In this document: in pieces, positions 41,671 through 50,829 of the stretch
Position numbering within the stretch: the first letter of the stretch is position 1
How the letters are laid out: each line of letters begins with the position of its first letter
From: Afipia sp. GAS231
GTDB taxonomy: Bacteria > Pseudomonadota > Alphaproteobacteria > Rhizobiales > Xanthobacteraceae
Reading direction: 5' to 3'
NCBI RefSeq assembly: GCF_900103365.1
Contig: NZ_LT629703.1
Location: forward strand, 3,720,001-3,784,000
DNA: 64,000 nucleotides
Made by a program: the position numbers and the translations under genes
The notes under the pieces: model-generated
What the model was told of the DNA's origin: nothing
Database searches by the model: none
The model's input: the letters and a program-made list of their open reading frames with translations, nothing else

Positions 41671-43095
41671 CTAGGGCTGCACCGCCCCAATCACTTCCTT
41701 CACCAGCCGTCCGAGCCCCCTGATATCTCCCGTTGGATCGACGCTGTCGCCGAGACGCACCACGACCAGATGCTGCGACGGCATGATCACGATGCGCTGG
41801 CCGAGATCGCCGGATGCGAAGAACGCATCGCGGGGAATGCCGAGCCGCTCGCGCCCCTTGGCGCTGGGATATTCGCTGCGATTGGTCCAGAAGCCCGCGG
41901 CATAATCCGTGTCGAGCGTTGCGGCGGCACAAAAATCGACCCAGTCCTCGTGCAGGATGCGTTTGCCGCCGACGATGCCGTCGTTGAGATAGAGCAGGCC
42001 GAACCTCGCCCAGTCGCGCGCGCTCGCCAGCATGTAAGTCGAGCCTTGCAGGGTGCCCGCGCCATCGAATTCCAGCGTCACGTTGCGCATGCCCAGCGGA
42101 TTGAACAATTCGCGCCACGCGAACGCCAAGGTCTGCTCCGGTCCGCCGACGGCATCACGCACGATGCGCGCCAGGATTTGCGTGGTCGGGCTCGAGTAAT
42201 GCCACCGCGTGCCCGGCGGTGCGATCATTCTGGCGTTGACGGCATAGGCGGCGGTGTCGTCGTGCAGGAACATTTGGCTCGAGCGATCGAAGCCGGAATT
42301 GGTTTCATCGAGATCAAGGCCCGAGGTCATGCGCATGAGATGCTCGACTTCGATCTCGCGGCGCGGATCGTCGGCACCGTGCCATTCCGGAATCGGCGCC
42401 GGCATCGAGGGCGTCACCAGGCCCTGCTGCGTCAGGATGCCGATCAGCGCATTGACCACCGACTTGGTTATGGAAAAACCGAGCAGCGGGGTGTCGACGC
42501 CGATGCCTGTGGCGTAGCGCTCGGCGATCACCTGGCCGTTGTGCACCACGACGACCGCCTTGGTGCGCCGAAACGGTGGATCGGGCGGCTCTTCGAAGGC
42601 GTGATCGAGCGCGGCCTTCAAGGCCGGATTTGAAGGCTCGACCACAGCGGGTCCTGCGATCTCAGGCAACAGCGGCGGCGTCTTCGGGGTCTTGAGCGCT
42701 TCGAGGTCGCTTCGCACAAGATAAGGCGGCTTCGATCCGTGTTGCTCGACGCAACCAAGCCCATCGTGAAACACAGCACGGCTGCGGAACAGGCCGAGCG
42801 TCGAGGTGTCGACGGTTTTGCCGGTGCGATCGAGCTGGAAGCCGAGCACAGGGCGCAGCAGACGAATCCCGGAGCGGTCGGAAGCTTCCGTGAAGATCGT
42901 CTGCGGATCGAGGCCCGAGACGAATGTTTTGACGCAGATGTTATGGGCGACATAGCCGGTAGCGACACGAATGGCGCGATCCGGGCGGAAGATCACGCCG
43001 GCAGCAGCCAGAATGGCCAGTACCAAACCGGCGACGATCCACTTTGCCCAACCCACACGCCTCTCCTGCAGACGGTCACACGGCGCCGCGGTCAC
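41671..43095 (-). CDS. beta-lactamase-family serine hydrolase
   Basis: This 474-residue protein has one N-terminal membrane anchor (about 17-37, IVAGLVLAILAAAGVIF) and a class C beta-lactamase/esterase-like domain from about 160. The nucleophile serine and base lysine are in GFSITKSVVNALIG (about 208), HYSSPTTQILARIV near 290 replaces the usual Tyr-x-Asn, and a late GDLGQRIVIMPSQHLVVVRLGD strand completes the site. Family members hydrolyse small esters, amides or peptides, with roles from carboxylesterase to peptidase. Probably faces the periplasm. It lies downstream of an MFS gene on the same strand. Confidence 0.88.
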   Translation of the reverse strand: MTAAPCDRLQERRVGWAKWIVAGLVLAILAAAGVIFRPDRAIRVATGYVAHNICVKTFVSGLDPQTIFTEASDRSGIRLLRPVLGFQLDRTGKTVDTSTLGLFRSRAVFHDGLGCVEQHGSKPPYLVRSDLEALKTPKTPPLLPEIAGPAVVEPSNPALKAALDHAFEEPPDPPFRRTKAVVVVHNGQVIAERYATGIGVDTPLLGFSITKSVVNALIGILTQQGLVTPSMPAPIPEWHGADDPRREIEVEHLMRMTSGLDLDETNSGFDRSSQMFLHDDTAAYAVNARMIAPPGTRWHYSSPTTQILARIVRDAVGGPEQTLAFAWRELFNPLGMRNVTLEFDGAGTLQGSTYMLASARDWARFGLLYLNDGIVGGKRILHEDWVDFCAAATLDTDYAAGFWTNRSEYPSAKGRERLGIPRDAFFASGDLGQRIVIMPSQHLVVVRLGDSVDPTGDIRGLGRLVKEVIGAVQP

Positions 43096-43123
43096 GTATG
43101 GTGCGACCGCGGGCTATCCTCAA

Positions 43124-44422
43124 TCAGGCGTCCGCATGCAATACCCTGCCACGGGTTTCCGGCAGCGCGAAGGCGGCAATGAAGAATACGCCATAGGCGG
43201 CGACAGCAAAGATGGCGATCGCGTTGGCGAGCGTCGTCGAGGTCGAGAGCGATCCGACCAGGAACGGAAACAGCGCGCCGATACCACGGCCGAAATTGTA
43301 GCAGAAGCCTTGCCCCGATCCGCGCAGCCTGGTCGGAAACAGTTCGGTGAGGAACGCGCCGACGCCGGAGAAGTAGCCGGAGGCGAAGAAGCCGAGCGGG
43401 AAGCCCAGCAGCCACAGCATCTCGTTGGTCAGTTGCAACTGCGTGTAGAGGATGACGATGGCGATGGCGCCGAGCGAGAAGGTCAGGAACAGGTTGCGCC
43501 GTCCGATGCGGTCGGCGAGCCAGGCGCCGACGAGATAGCCGGCGAACGAGCCAATGATCAGCGCCGAGAGGTAGCCGGTCGAAGAGACCACCGAGAGCTT
43601 GCGCTCGACGGTGAGAAAACGCGGCACCCAGAAGGTGATGGCGTAGTAGCCGCCCTGACAGCCCGTGACCATCAGCGACGCCAGGATAGTGGTCTTCAGG
43701 ATCGGGCCTGAGAAGATCTCCCACAGTGCCGGCCGGTCACCCGAGGCGGCCTGCTTGACCCGCGTCGCCGCGGCGATCTCCGGCTCGGTGACGTAGCGGC
43801 GCAGATAGAACACCAGGAGCGCCGGCAATGCGCCGATCGCGAACATCCAGCGCCAGGCGAGTTCGGGCGGCAGATACGAGAACAGGATCGCCTGCGAAAG
43901 CACCGCCAGGCCCCATCCGACCGCCCAGCCTGACTGAACCGAACCAACCGCGCGGCCGCGATATTGCGCCCGGATCGCCTCGCCCATCAGCACCGCGCCC
44001 GCGGCCCATTCGCCGCCGAAGCCCAGGCCCAGCAGCGCGCGTGCAATGATCAACTGATCGAAATTCTGCACGAAGGCGCAGACCAGCGAGAAGAACGAGA
44101 ACCACAGGATGGTGAGTTGAAGCGTCCTGACCCGGCCGATGCGATCGGCGAGATAGCCGCCGAGCCAGCCACCGACCGCGGAGGCCAACAGCGTCACGGT
44201 TCCGGCAAGTCCGGCGCTGCCCGGATCGACCTTCCACATCGCGATGATGGTGCCGATCACGAGCGGATAGATCATGAAGTCCATGCCGTCGAGCGCCCAG
44301 CCCGCCGCGCAGGCCCAGAACGTCCGCCGTTCCGGCTGATTCATATCGCGATAAAAAGCGAGAAGGCTGGTGTCCTCGATGGCAGCGACTTCGATCGCGC
44401 CCGATGGTTCGGCCGTGCTCAT
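43124..44422 (-). CDS. MFS transporter, sugar/aromatic-acid:H+ symporter type
   Basis: This 432-residue carrier has twelve membrane segments. The two MFS loop signatures are GGYLADRIGRVRTLQL (after TM2) and GAWLADRIGRRNLFL (after TM8). ALLGLGFGGEWAAGAVLMGE near residue 120 is typical of the AAHS/metabolite:H+ symporter branch, and LPETRGR closes it. Probably imports an organic acid, but the substrate is unknown. The ATG at 44422 gives MSTAEPSG; the 50 codons open before it are not family-like. It follows a gamma-glutamyltransferase gene on the same strand and precedes the serine hydrolase by 28 bp. Confidence 0.92.
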   Translation of the reverse strand: MSTAEPSGAIEVAAIEDTSLLAFYRDMNQPERRTFWACAAGWALDGMDFMIYPLVIGTIIAMWKVDPGSAGLAGTVTLLASAVGGWLGGYLADRIGRVRTLQLTILWFSFFSLVCAFVQNFDQLIIARALLGLGFGGEWAAGAVLMGEAIRAQYRGRAVGSVQSGWAVGWGLAVLSQAILFSYLPPELAWRWMFAIGALPALLVFYLRRYVTEPEIAAATRVKQAASGDRPALWEIFSGPILKTTILASLMVTGCQGGYYAITFWVPRFLTVERKLSVVSSTGYLSALIIGSFAGYLVGAWLADRIGRRNLFLTFSLGAIAIVILYTQLQLTNEMLWLLGFPLGFFASGYFSGVGAFLTELFPTRLRGSGQGFCYNFGRGIGALFPFLVGSLSTSTTLANAIAIFAVAAYGVFFIAAFALPETRGRVLHADA

Positions 44423-44549
44423 GATGTTTCCCCCGGAAGTTCTTAGCCGGCCTTTGCGCCACCCCACGCCGGCCGGTTGACGTGAGGCGCGGGCACCATA
44501 CGCCGATGCCGTGGCCGGGCAAATCCCAAGCCCTCTAAATCCGGAGCCG

Positions 44550-46295
44550 CTATTGTCCCGCCGCGGCAGCACCGCGGGTGCGCGGATCGGGCGCGCCGAG
44601 CAGGCCGTTGGGCGTCACCGCAATCGAGTTGGCCGAGGTCTGGCCGACTGGCTCGATCACCTGATGACCCCTGGCCTTCAGGTCATCGAGGACTTCTGTG
44701 GGGAAGCCGCGCTCGACCCGGACCTCGTCCGGCATCCATTGATGGTGCACACGCGGGGCCGCCACGGCGGCGGCGACGTCCATCTTGTAGTCGATGACGT
44801 CGACGACGATCTGAACCACTGCCGAGATGATGCGGCTGCCGCCCGGCGTCCCCGTGACCAGCACCGGTCTGCCGTCCTTCAGCACGATGGTCGGCGACAT
44901 CGACGATAGCGGCCGCTTGCCGGGGCCGGGCAGGTTGGCCTCATAGCCGACGAGCCCAAAAGCGTTCGACGCGCCTGGCGCCGCGGTGAAATCATCGAGT
45001 TCGTTGTTGAGGAGCACGCCGATGCCGTCGGCGACCAGGCCGACGCCATAGGGAAAATTCAGGGTGTAGGTGTTGCTGACCGCGTTGCCGCTGCTGTCGA
45101 CCACGGAATAATGCGTGGTGTTGCTGCCTTCGCGCGGCGGTTTCAACGCCAATGCGTCGGCCGGCGTCGCGCGCGCGAGGTCGATGCCGTCGCGCTGTTT
45201 GGCGGCGTACTCCTTCGAGATCAGGATGTCGGCTGGCGCGTTGACGAAAGCGGGATCGCCGAGATAGCGCGCGCGGTCGGCGTAAGCGCGCTTCATGGCT
45301 TCGACGATGACATGCAACGAGGGCGCCGAGCCCTGCTTCATGTCGGACATCGGAAACCCTTCGAGGATGTTCAACGTTTCCAGCAACACCGTGCCGCCGG
45401 ACGACGGCAGCGGCATCGACACGATGTCGTAGCCGCGATAATTGCCGCGCACGGGGTTTCGGATCACCGCCTGATATGATTTCAGGTCTTCCGGCGCTAT
45501 GATGCCGCCGGCATTGCTGACGGCCTTGGCCAGCCGCTCGGCGATCGGCCCTTCGTAAAAGGCGCGCGATCCCTTTTCGGCAATCGCCGACAACGTCGCC
45601 GCAAGGTCGGCCTGGATCAACCGGTCGCCATCATGCAGCGGCGTGCCGTCGACGTGAGAAAAGATCTTTGCGGAATTCGGCCAGCGCGCCATCCGGCGGT
45701 ACATGTCCGGCAAGGTGTCGGCCATGTCGTCGGTGACCACAAAACCGTCGCGGGCGAGCTCGATGGCAGGCTTGAGAATTTGCGCCAGCGTGAAACGGCC
45801 GGAGCCGTATTTTTCCAGCGCCAGCGTCAATCCCGCAACCGTGCCGGGTACGCCGATGCCGAGCGCCGAGTTGCGCGACTTGTCGGCATCGGGTTTGCCA
45901 TCCGCGCCGAGAAAGCTGTCGCTCTTCATCGCCGCCGGCGCGGTCTCGCGATAATCGATCGCGATGTCTTCATGGCGCTCGGCCGAATGGATCACCATGA
46001 AACCACCGCCGCCGATGTTTCCGGCACGCGGATAGGTGACGGCCATCGCAAAGCCGGTCGCGACCGCGGCATCAATGGCATTGCCGCCCTGCCGCAGGAT
46101 GCCGGCGCCAACTTCTGCGGCGAGTTTCTCCTGTGCAACCACCATGCCGTGTTCGGCGGGAACGGCATGAACAGTGGTGAGGACCGGCGGCGAATAGACC
46201 TGACGCTCCTGCGCAACGGCCGTAACACTGCAGGCGGACAGCAGCACGAGGGCTGAAATTCTCGCGCGCCACCCAGATGAAAATATCGTCATCAA
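44550..46295 (-). CDS. ggt: gamma-glutamyltransferase
   Basis: This 581-residue periplasmic enzyme has a signal peptide (about 1-29, ending TAVAQE). The large chain has AAEVGAGILRQGGNAIDAAVATGFAMAV and NIGGGGFMVIH, and the maturation site is EGSNTTHYSVVD (about 388), where the threonine after N-T becomes the catalytic N terminus of the small chain. The small chain shows NTYTLNFPYGVG, LNNELDDF, the SSMSPTIVL loop and TGTPGGSRI, all active-site motifs. It cleaves glutathione and transfers gamma-glutamyl groups. Divergent from the UMF1-type gene. Confidence 0.96.
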   Translation of the reverse strand: MMTIFSSGWRARISALVLLSACSVTAVAQERQVYSPPVLTTVHAVPAEHGMVVAQEKLAAEVGAGILRQGGNAIDAAVATGFAMAVTYPRAGNIGGGGFMVIHSAERHEDIAIDYRETAPAAMKSDSFLGADGKPDADKSRNSALGIGVPGTVAGLTLALEKYGSGRFTLAQILKPAIELARDGFVVTDDMADTLPDMYRRMARWPNSAKIFSHVDGTPLHDGDRLIQADLAATLSAIAEKGSRAFYEGPIAERLAKAVSNAGGIIAPEDLKSYQAVIRNPVRGNYRGYDIVSMPLPSSGGTVLLETLNILEGFPMSDMKQGSAPSLHVIVEAMKRAYADRARYLGDPAFVNAPADILISKEYAAKQRDGIDLARATPADALALKPPREGSNTTHYSVVDSSGNAVSNTYTLNFPYGVGLVADGIGVLLNNELDDFTAAPGASNAFGLVGYEANLPGPGKRPLSSMSPTIVLKDGRPVLVTGTPGGSRIISAVVQIVVDVIDYKMDVAAAVAAPRVHHQWMPDEVRVERGFPTEVLDDLKARGHQVIEPVGQTSANSIAVTPNGLLGAPDPRTRGAAAAGQ

Positions 46296-46417
46296 AAATC
46301 CGCCGCAGTTGGAGTCTGTGACGCTTGGCGAACGCGCAAGCGTGGGTGACGCATGCTATATGGGTTCGCAGGCGCTCGGCAAAACGCCTTCGCGTGAATT
46401 TTGAAGGAATTCGAGGC

Positions 46418-47854
46418 ATGGCGGTCGCTTCCGAGACCATTGGCGGCGAAATCCCGCAGCAATACCCGCGCCGGTCCGCCGTCATCAGCTGGATTTTCTT
46501 CGACTGGGCGGCGCAGCCTTATTTCACGCTGATCACGACCTTCGTGTTTGCGCCCTATTTCGCCAGCTTCGTGGCGCCGGATCCGGCCAGCGGACAAGCG
46601 CTGTGGGGCTTTGCCACTGCAGCCGCCGGCCTGATGATCGCGCTGATGTCGCCGGTGCTGGGCGCGATTGCCGATGCCAGCGGCCGGCGCAAGCCGTGGA
46701 TCGCGGGTTTTGGCGTATTGCTTGTGATCGGCTCCGCGTTCATGTGGATCGGCAGGCCCGGCGATCCCGCGGTGATTCCGCCATTGCTGCTCGCCTATGC
46801 GATCGCGAGCGTCGGCGTCGAATTCGCCACCGTGTTCAACAACGCTATGATGCCGACCTTGGTGCCGCCGGACAAGATCGGGCGATTGTCCGGCACCGGC
46901 TGGGCCACCGGTTATATCGGCGGCATCCTCAGCCTGATCCTGGTGCTGGGCTTTCTCGCCGCCAATCCCGATACCGGGCGCACGCTGTTCGGCTTCTCGC
47001 CGCTATTCGGTCTCGATCCGGCCACGCACGAGGGCGACCGCATCACCGGTCCTTTGACCGGCATCTGGTTCATCATCTTCGTGCTGCCGATGTTTCTGCT
47101 GACGCCGGACTATCCGGCGCGACGACCGCTGCGTGCGGCGCTGCGCGAAGGCTTGACAGGCTTGAGGCAAACGCTCGGCGAACTGCCGAAGCAGAAAGCG
47201 ATGGCGACGTTCCTGCTCGCCAACATGATCTACACCGACGGCCTGGTGTCGCTGTTCGCCTTCGGCGGCATCTATGCGGCCGGCACCTTCGGCTGGCATA
47301 CGATCCAGATCGGTACCTTCGGCATCATTCTCGCCATCGCCGGAACTTTCGGCGCCTGGCTCGGCGGCAAGCTGGACGATCGTTTGGGACCGAAGCAGGT
47401 CATATCAGGCAGCATGCTGGTGCTGCTGTTCGCCATCACCGCGATCCTCTTGGTCGACAAGGATTCGATCTTCTTGGTGAAAGTTGCGCCGCCGGTACCG
47501 GGCGCGCCATTGTTCTCCGGCGCGGCCGAGCGCGCCTATCTCGTGCTCGGTTGCCTGATCGGCGCGGCCGGCGGTCCGCTGCAAGCGGCATCGCGCACGC
47601 TTTTGATTCGCCTGGCGCCAAAGGATCGCATCGCGCAATATTTCGGACTGTTCGCGCTGACCGGAAAAGTCACTTCTTTCATTGGCCCGCTGCTGATCGG
47701 CGCGATCACCGCGGCCACCGCAAGCCAGAAGGCGGGCATGGCGACGCTGGTGCTGTTCTTTGTCGCGGGGTTGGGGCTGTTGGTGCGGGTGAGGGAATTG
47801 CCCGTCGTCCCGGCGAACGCCGGCAACTGTTATGAAGGCCGTGGTGCGAGGTAG
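46418..47854 (+). CDS. UMF1/Atg22-type MFS transporter, C-terminus altered by an IS110 insertion
   Basis: This 478-residue transporter of the UMF1 (Atg22-like) branch begins with the family SWIFFDWAAQPYFTLITTFVFAPYF segment and has about 12 membrane helices. SPVLGAIADASGRRKPWI is the loop motif and ASRTLLIRLAPKDRIAQYFGLFALTGKVTSFIGP is near the end. The ATG at 46418 follows TCGAGG. The last codons (VVPANAG) are already read from a GTCGTCCC palindromic repeat, and the final nine (NCYEGRGAR) from the inserted element. Before the insertion the frame would have ended four residues further (THTA) at a TGA inside the repeat. Since only the tail differs, the transporter may still work. Substrate unknown. 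Confidence 0.87.
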   Translation: MAVASETIGGEIPQQYPRRSAVISWIFFDWAAQPYFTLITTFVFAPYFASFVAPDPASGQALWGFATAAAGLMIALMSPVLGAIADASGRRKPWIAGFGVLLVIGSAFMWIGRPGDPAVIPPLLLAYAIASVGVEFATVFNNAMMPTLVPPDKIGRLSGTGWATGYIGGILSLILVLGFLAANPDTGRTLFGFSPLFGLDPATHEGDRITGPLTGIWFIIFVLPMFLLTPDYPARRPLRAALREGLTGLRQTLGELPKQKAMATFLLANMIYTDGLVSLFAFGGIYAAGTFGWHTIQIGTFGIILAIAGTFGAWLGGKLDDRLGPKQVISGSMLVLLFAITAILLVDKDSIFLVKVAPPVPGAPLFSGAAERAYLVLGCLIGAAGGPLQAASRTLLIRLAPKDRIAQYFGLFALTGKVTSFIGPLLIGAITAATASQKAGMATLVLFFVAGLGLLVRVRELPVVPANAGNCYEGRGAR

Positions 47855-48774
47855 GCTTTCCGGTCTCGCACCATGGCGTTGAGGGTCGTGAGGAGTTTTC
47901 GGGCTACGGCGATCAGGGCAAGTTTGGCGGGTTTACCGGCGGTGCGGAGCTTTTGGTAAAAAGCTTTAACCGAACCATCGCGGCGTACGGCGTTGAGAGC
48001 GGCCATGTAGAGAGCGTCGCGGACCCGCTTGCGGCCGCCACCGATGGCTCGTTTGCCGCGATATAGGCCGCTATCGACGTTAAGCGGAGCCAGACCAGCC
48101 AACGCAGCCACCTGCTTAGGCCCGACGCGACCGAGTTCGGGCATCTGGGCGATGAGCTGCATACAGGCGACAGGCCCGACGCCTGGTGCCGATCGTATCA
48201 GACGCGCGTCGTCGGATATCGTCGGCTCGGCCTTGATGAGGGTTTTGATCCTGGCCTCGATCGCCTTGACCTCGCCGTTGAGGAAGTCGATGAGGCGCGC
48301 AATGCTTTCGATCATGGCGGGATCACGCGTCTCGCTGCGCCGGTTCTTCTCCTGAGCCCGCATGTGGACCAGTTGATCGCGGCGTTTTGCGAGGAGTGAC
48401 AGGGCGTTCCGGGCTGGATCTGGCGCCTGTTCGGAAGCCGGCGCCATCGTCCGCGCAAAGCCGGCGAGCATGTGGGCGTCAATCGCATCGGTTTTAGCCA
48501 GCCGTCCTCGCGCGCGGGCAAAGTCGCGAGCGCGGGCGGGATTGATGCGGGCAAACCGGATCCTGGCCCGATGCAACGCTTCGGCAAGTTCTCGGTCGTA
48601 GACGCCTGTGGCTTCGAATACGACAAAGACATTGCCGCATCGCCAACGCGCCACCTGCTCCGTGATGGCCTGTAGCGCGTTGGCGATGCGCTCGGGTTTG
48701 CCGACGGCATCATCAAAAATGTCGAGCGTATGCTTGGAGACGTCGATTCCGACGCAGCGAAGGGATAAGATCAT
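47830..48774 (-). CDS. IS110-family transposase (RuvC-like DEDD plus serine domain)
   Basis: This 314-residue recombinase is full length for the family. The N-terminal RuvC-like domain has CVGIDVSKHTLD (first Asp near residue 10), FVVFEATGVYD (Glu near 54), and KTDAIDAHMLA (Asp residues near 94-98). The C-terminal Tnp2 domain has SAPGVGPVACMQLIAQMPELG and AALAGLAPLNVDSGLYRGKRAIGGGRKRVRDALYMAA, in which the serine of NVDSG is the expected nucleophile. IS110 enzymes join DNA strands under guidance of a bridge RNA made from the element's own non-coding end. All key residues are present and the frame is intact, so the element may be active. Confidence 0.95.
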   Translation of the reverse strand: MILSLRCVGIDVSKHTLDIFDDAVGKPERIANALQAITEQVARWRCGNVFVVFEATGVYDRELAEALHRARIRFARINPARARDFARARGRLAKTDAIDAHMLAGFARTMAPASEQAPDPARNALSLLAKRRDQLVHMRAQEKNRRSETRDPAMIESIARLIDFLNGEVKAIEARIKTLIKAEPTISDDARLIRSAPGVGPVACMQLIAQMPELGRVGPKQVAALAGLAPLNVDSGLYRGKRAIGGGRKRVRDALYMAALNAVRRDGSVKAFYQKLRTAGKPAKLALIAVARKLLTTLNAMVRDRKAYLAPRPS

Positions 48775-48789
48775 GGGGCCTGTCCCTGT

Positions 48790-48911
48790 GATGCGAGGTC
48801 TGTTGGCGCAGCCTCGTGCAACTGTTCAGGTTAATGGTCGAAACGGGCGGGAGACCGAGCCGGTTTACGGCGTCATGCGCCAGGGACCCAACGGCTTCCC
48901 GCCCACCCCAT
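48790..48911 (-). ncRNA. probable IS110 bridge RNA with target and donor guides
   Basis: Read on the minus strand, 48904-48845 folds as a target-binding loop. The outer stem is GGGCGGGA/TCCCGCCC, the next stem AGCCG/CGGCT, and the apical hairpin GGCG-CATGA-CGCC; the left loop strand carries TGGGTCCC (plus 48883-48890) and the right side ACGCCG (plus 48868-48873). TGGGTCCC equals the left target flank and ACGCCG is the complement of the right target flank (CGGCGT). Further along, AACAGTTGC (plus 48818-48826) equals the element's own transposase-side end (47823-47831), followed by a CGAGG/CCTCG hairpin, as expected for the donor-binding loop. The exact ends are estimates. Confidence 0.7.
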
Positions 48912-49058
48912 CATGACAGACCCTGCACACACAGGGACCCATACCGCGTGATCTATCGTTAGTTCGTTGAGGCCGGTCGCTTCTTCAACAACGGCCTGTG
49001 GTTATGGGTCCCCGCGCCCGTGCGCAATTGCGCACTAGGCGGGGACGACGATGGATAA

Positions 49059-50657
49059 TCAATGCCTGAAATGCCTTACCCCAGTAAACACCATCGCGAT
49101 GCCGTGTTCATCGGCGGCCTTGATCACTTCCTCGTCGCGGAGCGATCCGCCGGGCTGGATCACCGCGGTGGCGCCGGCCTCGATGCAGGCCAGCATGCCG
49201 TCGGCGAACGGGAAGAATGCGTCGGAGGCGACCACCGAACCCTTGGTCAGCGGCTCTGCCAGCTTCAGTTCGGCGGCGGCATCCAGCGCCTTGCGGGCGG
49301 CGATGCGCGCGGAATCGACCCGGCTCATCTGGCCGGCACCGATGCCGACGGTGGCGAGATCCTTGGCATAGATGATGGTGTTCGACTTGACGTGCTTGGC
49401 GACCCGGAACGCAAACTTGAGATCGCGCAGTTCGGCATCTGACGGCGCGCGCTTGGTCGCGACCTTCAGCGCCATGTCCTCGACCACGGCATTGTCGCGA
49501 CTCTGCACCAGCATGCCGCCGGCCACCGTCTTCGCGGTCAGGCCCACGGTGCGCGGATCGGGCAACCCGTCGGCCAGCAGCAGGCGCAAGTTCCGCCGTC
49601 CGCCGATGATGGCGATCGCTTCTTCGGTCGCATCGGGCGCGATGATGACTTCGGTGAAGATGCCGATGATGGCGCGCGCGGTTTCGGCATCGAGCGTTCG
49701 GTTCAACGCGATGATGCCGCCATAGGCCGAGGTCGAATCGCAAGCCAGTGCCTTGCGGTAGGCCTCGACGAGATCGGCGCCCTCGGCGACGCCGCAGGGG
49801 TTGGCGTGCTTGACGATGACGCAGGCCGCGGTGCGCTTCGGATCGAATTCGCCGATGCATTCATAGGCCGCATCGGTGTCGTTGATGTTGTTGTAGGACA
49901 GTTCCTTGCCCTGCAACTGCCGCGCGCTGGCGACGCCCGGGCGCTTGTCCGGCGTGGCATAGAAGGCCGCGGTCTGGTGCGGGTTCTCGCCGTAACGCAG
50001 CGACTGGATCAAGCGGCCGCCGAAGGCGCGGTAATCAGGCGCATCGTTCTTGAGCTGAACCGCAAACCAGTTCGAGATCGCAGCGTCATAGGCCGCGGTG
50101 CGCGCATAGGCCTTGGCGGCGAGGCGGCGGCGCAGCCCAAGCGTGGTGGCACCCTTGTTGGCGGCGAGTTCGTCGAGCACGGCCTGATAATCGGAAGCTT
50201 CCACCACGACGGCGACATCGTCGTGATTCTTCGCCGCCGCGCGGATCATCGCCGGGCCGCCGATGTCGATGTTCTCGATGCAATCCTCGTAACCGGCGCC
50301 GTTGTCGACGGTGGCCTCGAACGGATAGAGGTTCACGACCAGGAGATCGATCGGCGCGATGCCGTGCGTCTTCATGGCGTCGGCGTGTTCCTTGTTGTCG
50401 CGGATCGCGAGCAGGCCGCCATGCACCTTCGGATGCAGGGTCTTGACCCGTCCATCCATCATTTCCGGAAAGCCCGTGAGGTCGGAAACGTCGGAGACCT
50501 TCAGCCCCGCTGCCGCGATCGCCTTGGCGGTGCCGCCGGTGGAGACGAGATCGATGCCGTGGCCGGCCAGCGCCTTGGCAAATTCAATCAGGCCGGTCTT
50601 GTCGGAAACGGACAACAGAGCGCGGGTGACGCGTCGCGGATGGTCGGTCATGGGCAA
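49059..50657 (-). CDS. purH: bifunctional AICAR transformylase/IMP cyclohydrolase
   Basis: This 532-residue protein carries out the last two steps of IMP synthesis: formylation of AICAR with 10-formyl-THF, then ring closure. The N-terminal IMP cyclohydrolase domain (about 1-150) has [27 protein letters not shown] and [18 protein letters not shown]. The transformylase part has [15 protein letters not shown], the catalytic KHANPCG (Lys-His, about 275), and a C-terminal [10 protein letters not shown] with [11 protein letters not shown]. Full length. Last gene of a minus-strand rsmB-heparinase-purH cluster, 172 bp after the heparinase gene. Confidence 0.97.
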   Translation of the reverse strand: MPMTDHPRRVTRALLSVSDKTGLIEFAKALAGHGIDLVSTGGTAKAIAAAGLKVSDVSDLTGFPEMMDGRVKTLHPKVHGGLLAIRDNKEHADAMKTHGIAPIDLLVVNLYPFEATVDNGAGYEDCIENIDIGGPAMIRAAAKNHDDVAVVVEASDYQAVLDELAANKGATTLGLRRRLAAKAYARTAAYDAAISNWFAVQLKNDAPDYRAFGGRLIQSLRYGENPHQTAAFYATPDKRPGVASARQLQGKELSYNNINDTDAAYECIGEFDPKRTAACVIVKHANPCGVAEGADLVEAYRKALACDSTSAYGGIIALNRTLDAETARAIIGIFTEVIIAPDATEEAIAIIGGRRNLRLLLADGLPDPRTVGLTAKTVAGGMLVQSRDNAVVEDMALKVATKRAPSDAELRDLKFAFRVAKHVKSNTIIYAKDLATVGIGAGQMSRVDSARIAARKALDAAAELKLAEPLTKGSVVASDAFFPFADGMLACIEAGATAVIQPGGSLRDEEVIKAADEHGIAMVFTGVRHFRH

Positions 50658-50829
50658 GTTCCTCGGTTAAAGGGTGCTATTGCCCAGGCGCGCGGCAGCT
50701 ATGCCCGCGCTTCCCGATGGTGCTCCATCCAAAGTCGCCAGTCGCGCGAACGGCGGGTGGTTAGCAGATTTCGACGGCGGTAACAACGGCCAGATCCGGT
50801 TCGTGCCGGCACCCCTGCGCGACATTTTA

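Larger units (their letters stand above)
47822..48935 (-). mobile_element. complete IS110-family insertion sequence
   Basis: About 1.11 kb lie between the two halves of the interrupted repeat; a GG at each edge (47822-47823 and 48934-48935) is the probable 2-base core. There are no terminal inverted repeats, as expected for IS110. The transposase reads on the minus strand. The end downstream of it is only about 7 bases. The upstream end is about 160 bases and non-coding, which is the IS110-group layout in which the long left end encodes the bridge RNA. Confidence 0.88.
47804..49049. repeat. palindromic repeat (GTCGTCCC family) split by the IS110 element
   Basis: Left part 47804-47823 (GTCGTCCCGGCGAACGCCGG) and right part 48934-49049 (GGGACCCATACCGCGTGATC to GGGGACGAC) together rebuild a repeat like the intact one at 37367-37483. 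The intervening sequence is the IS. Confidence 0.85.

Noticed and set aside
47822..48935. Possible CRISPR or toxin-antitoxin content around the IS element
   Set aside because: No regularly spaced repeats or small paired frames; the repeats nearby are palindromic intergenic elements.
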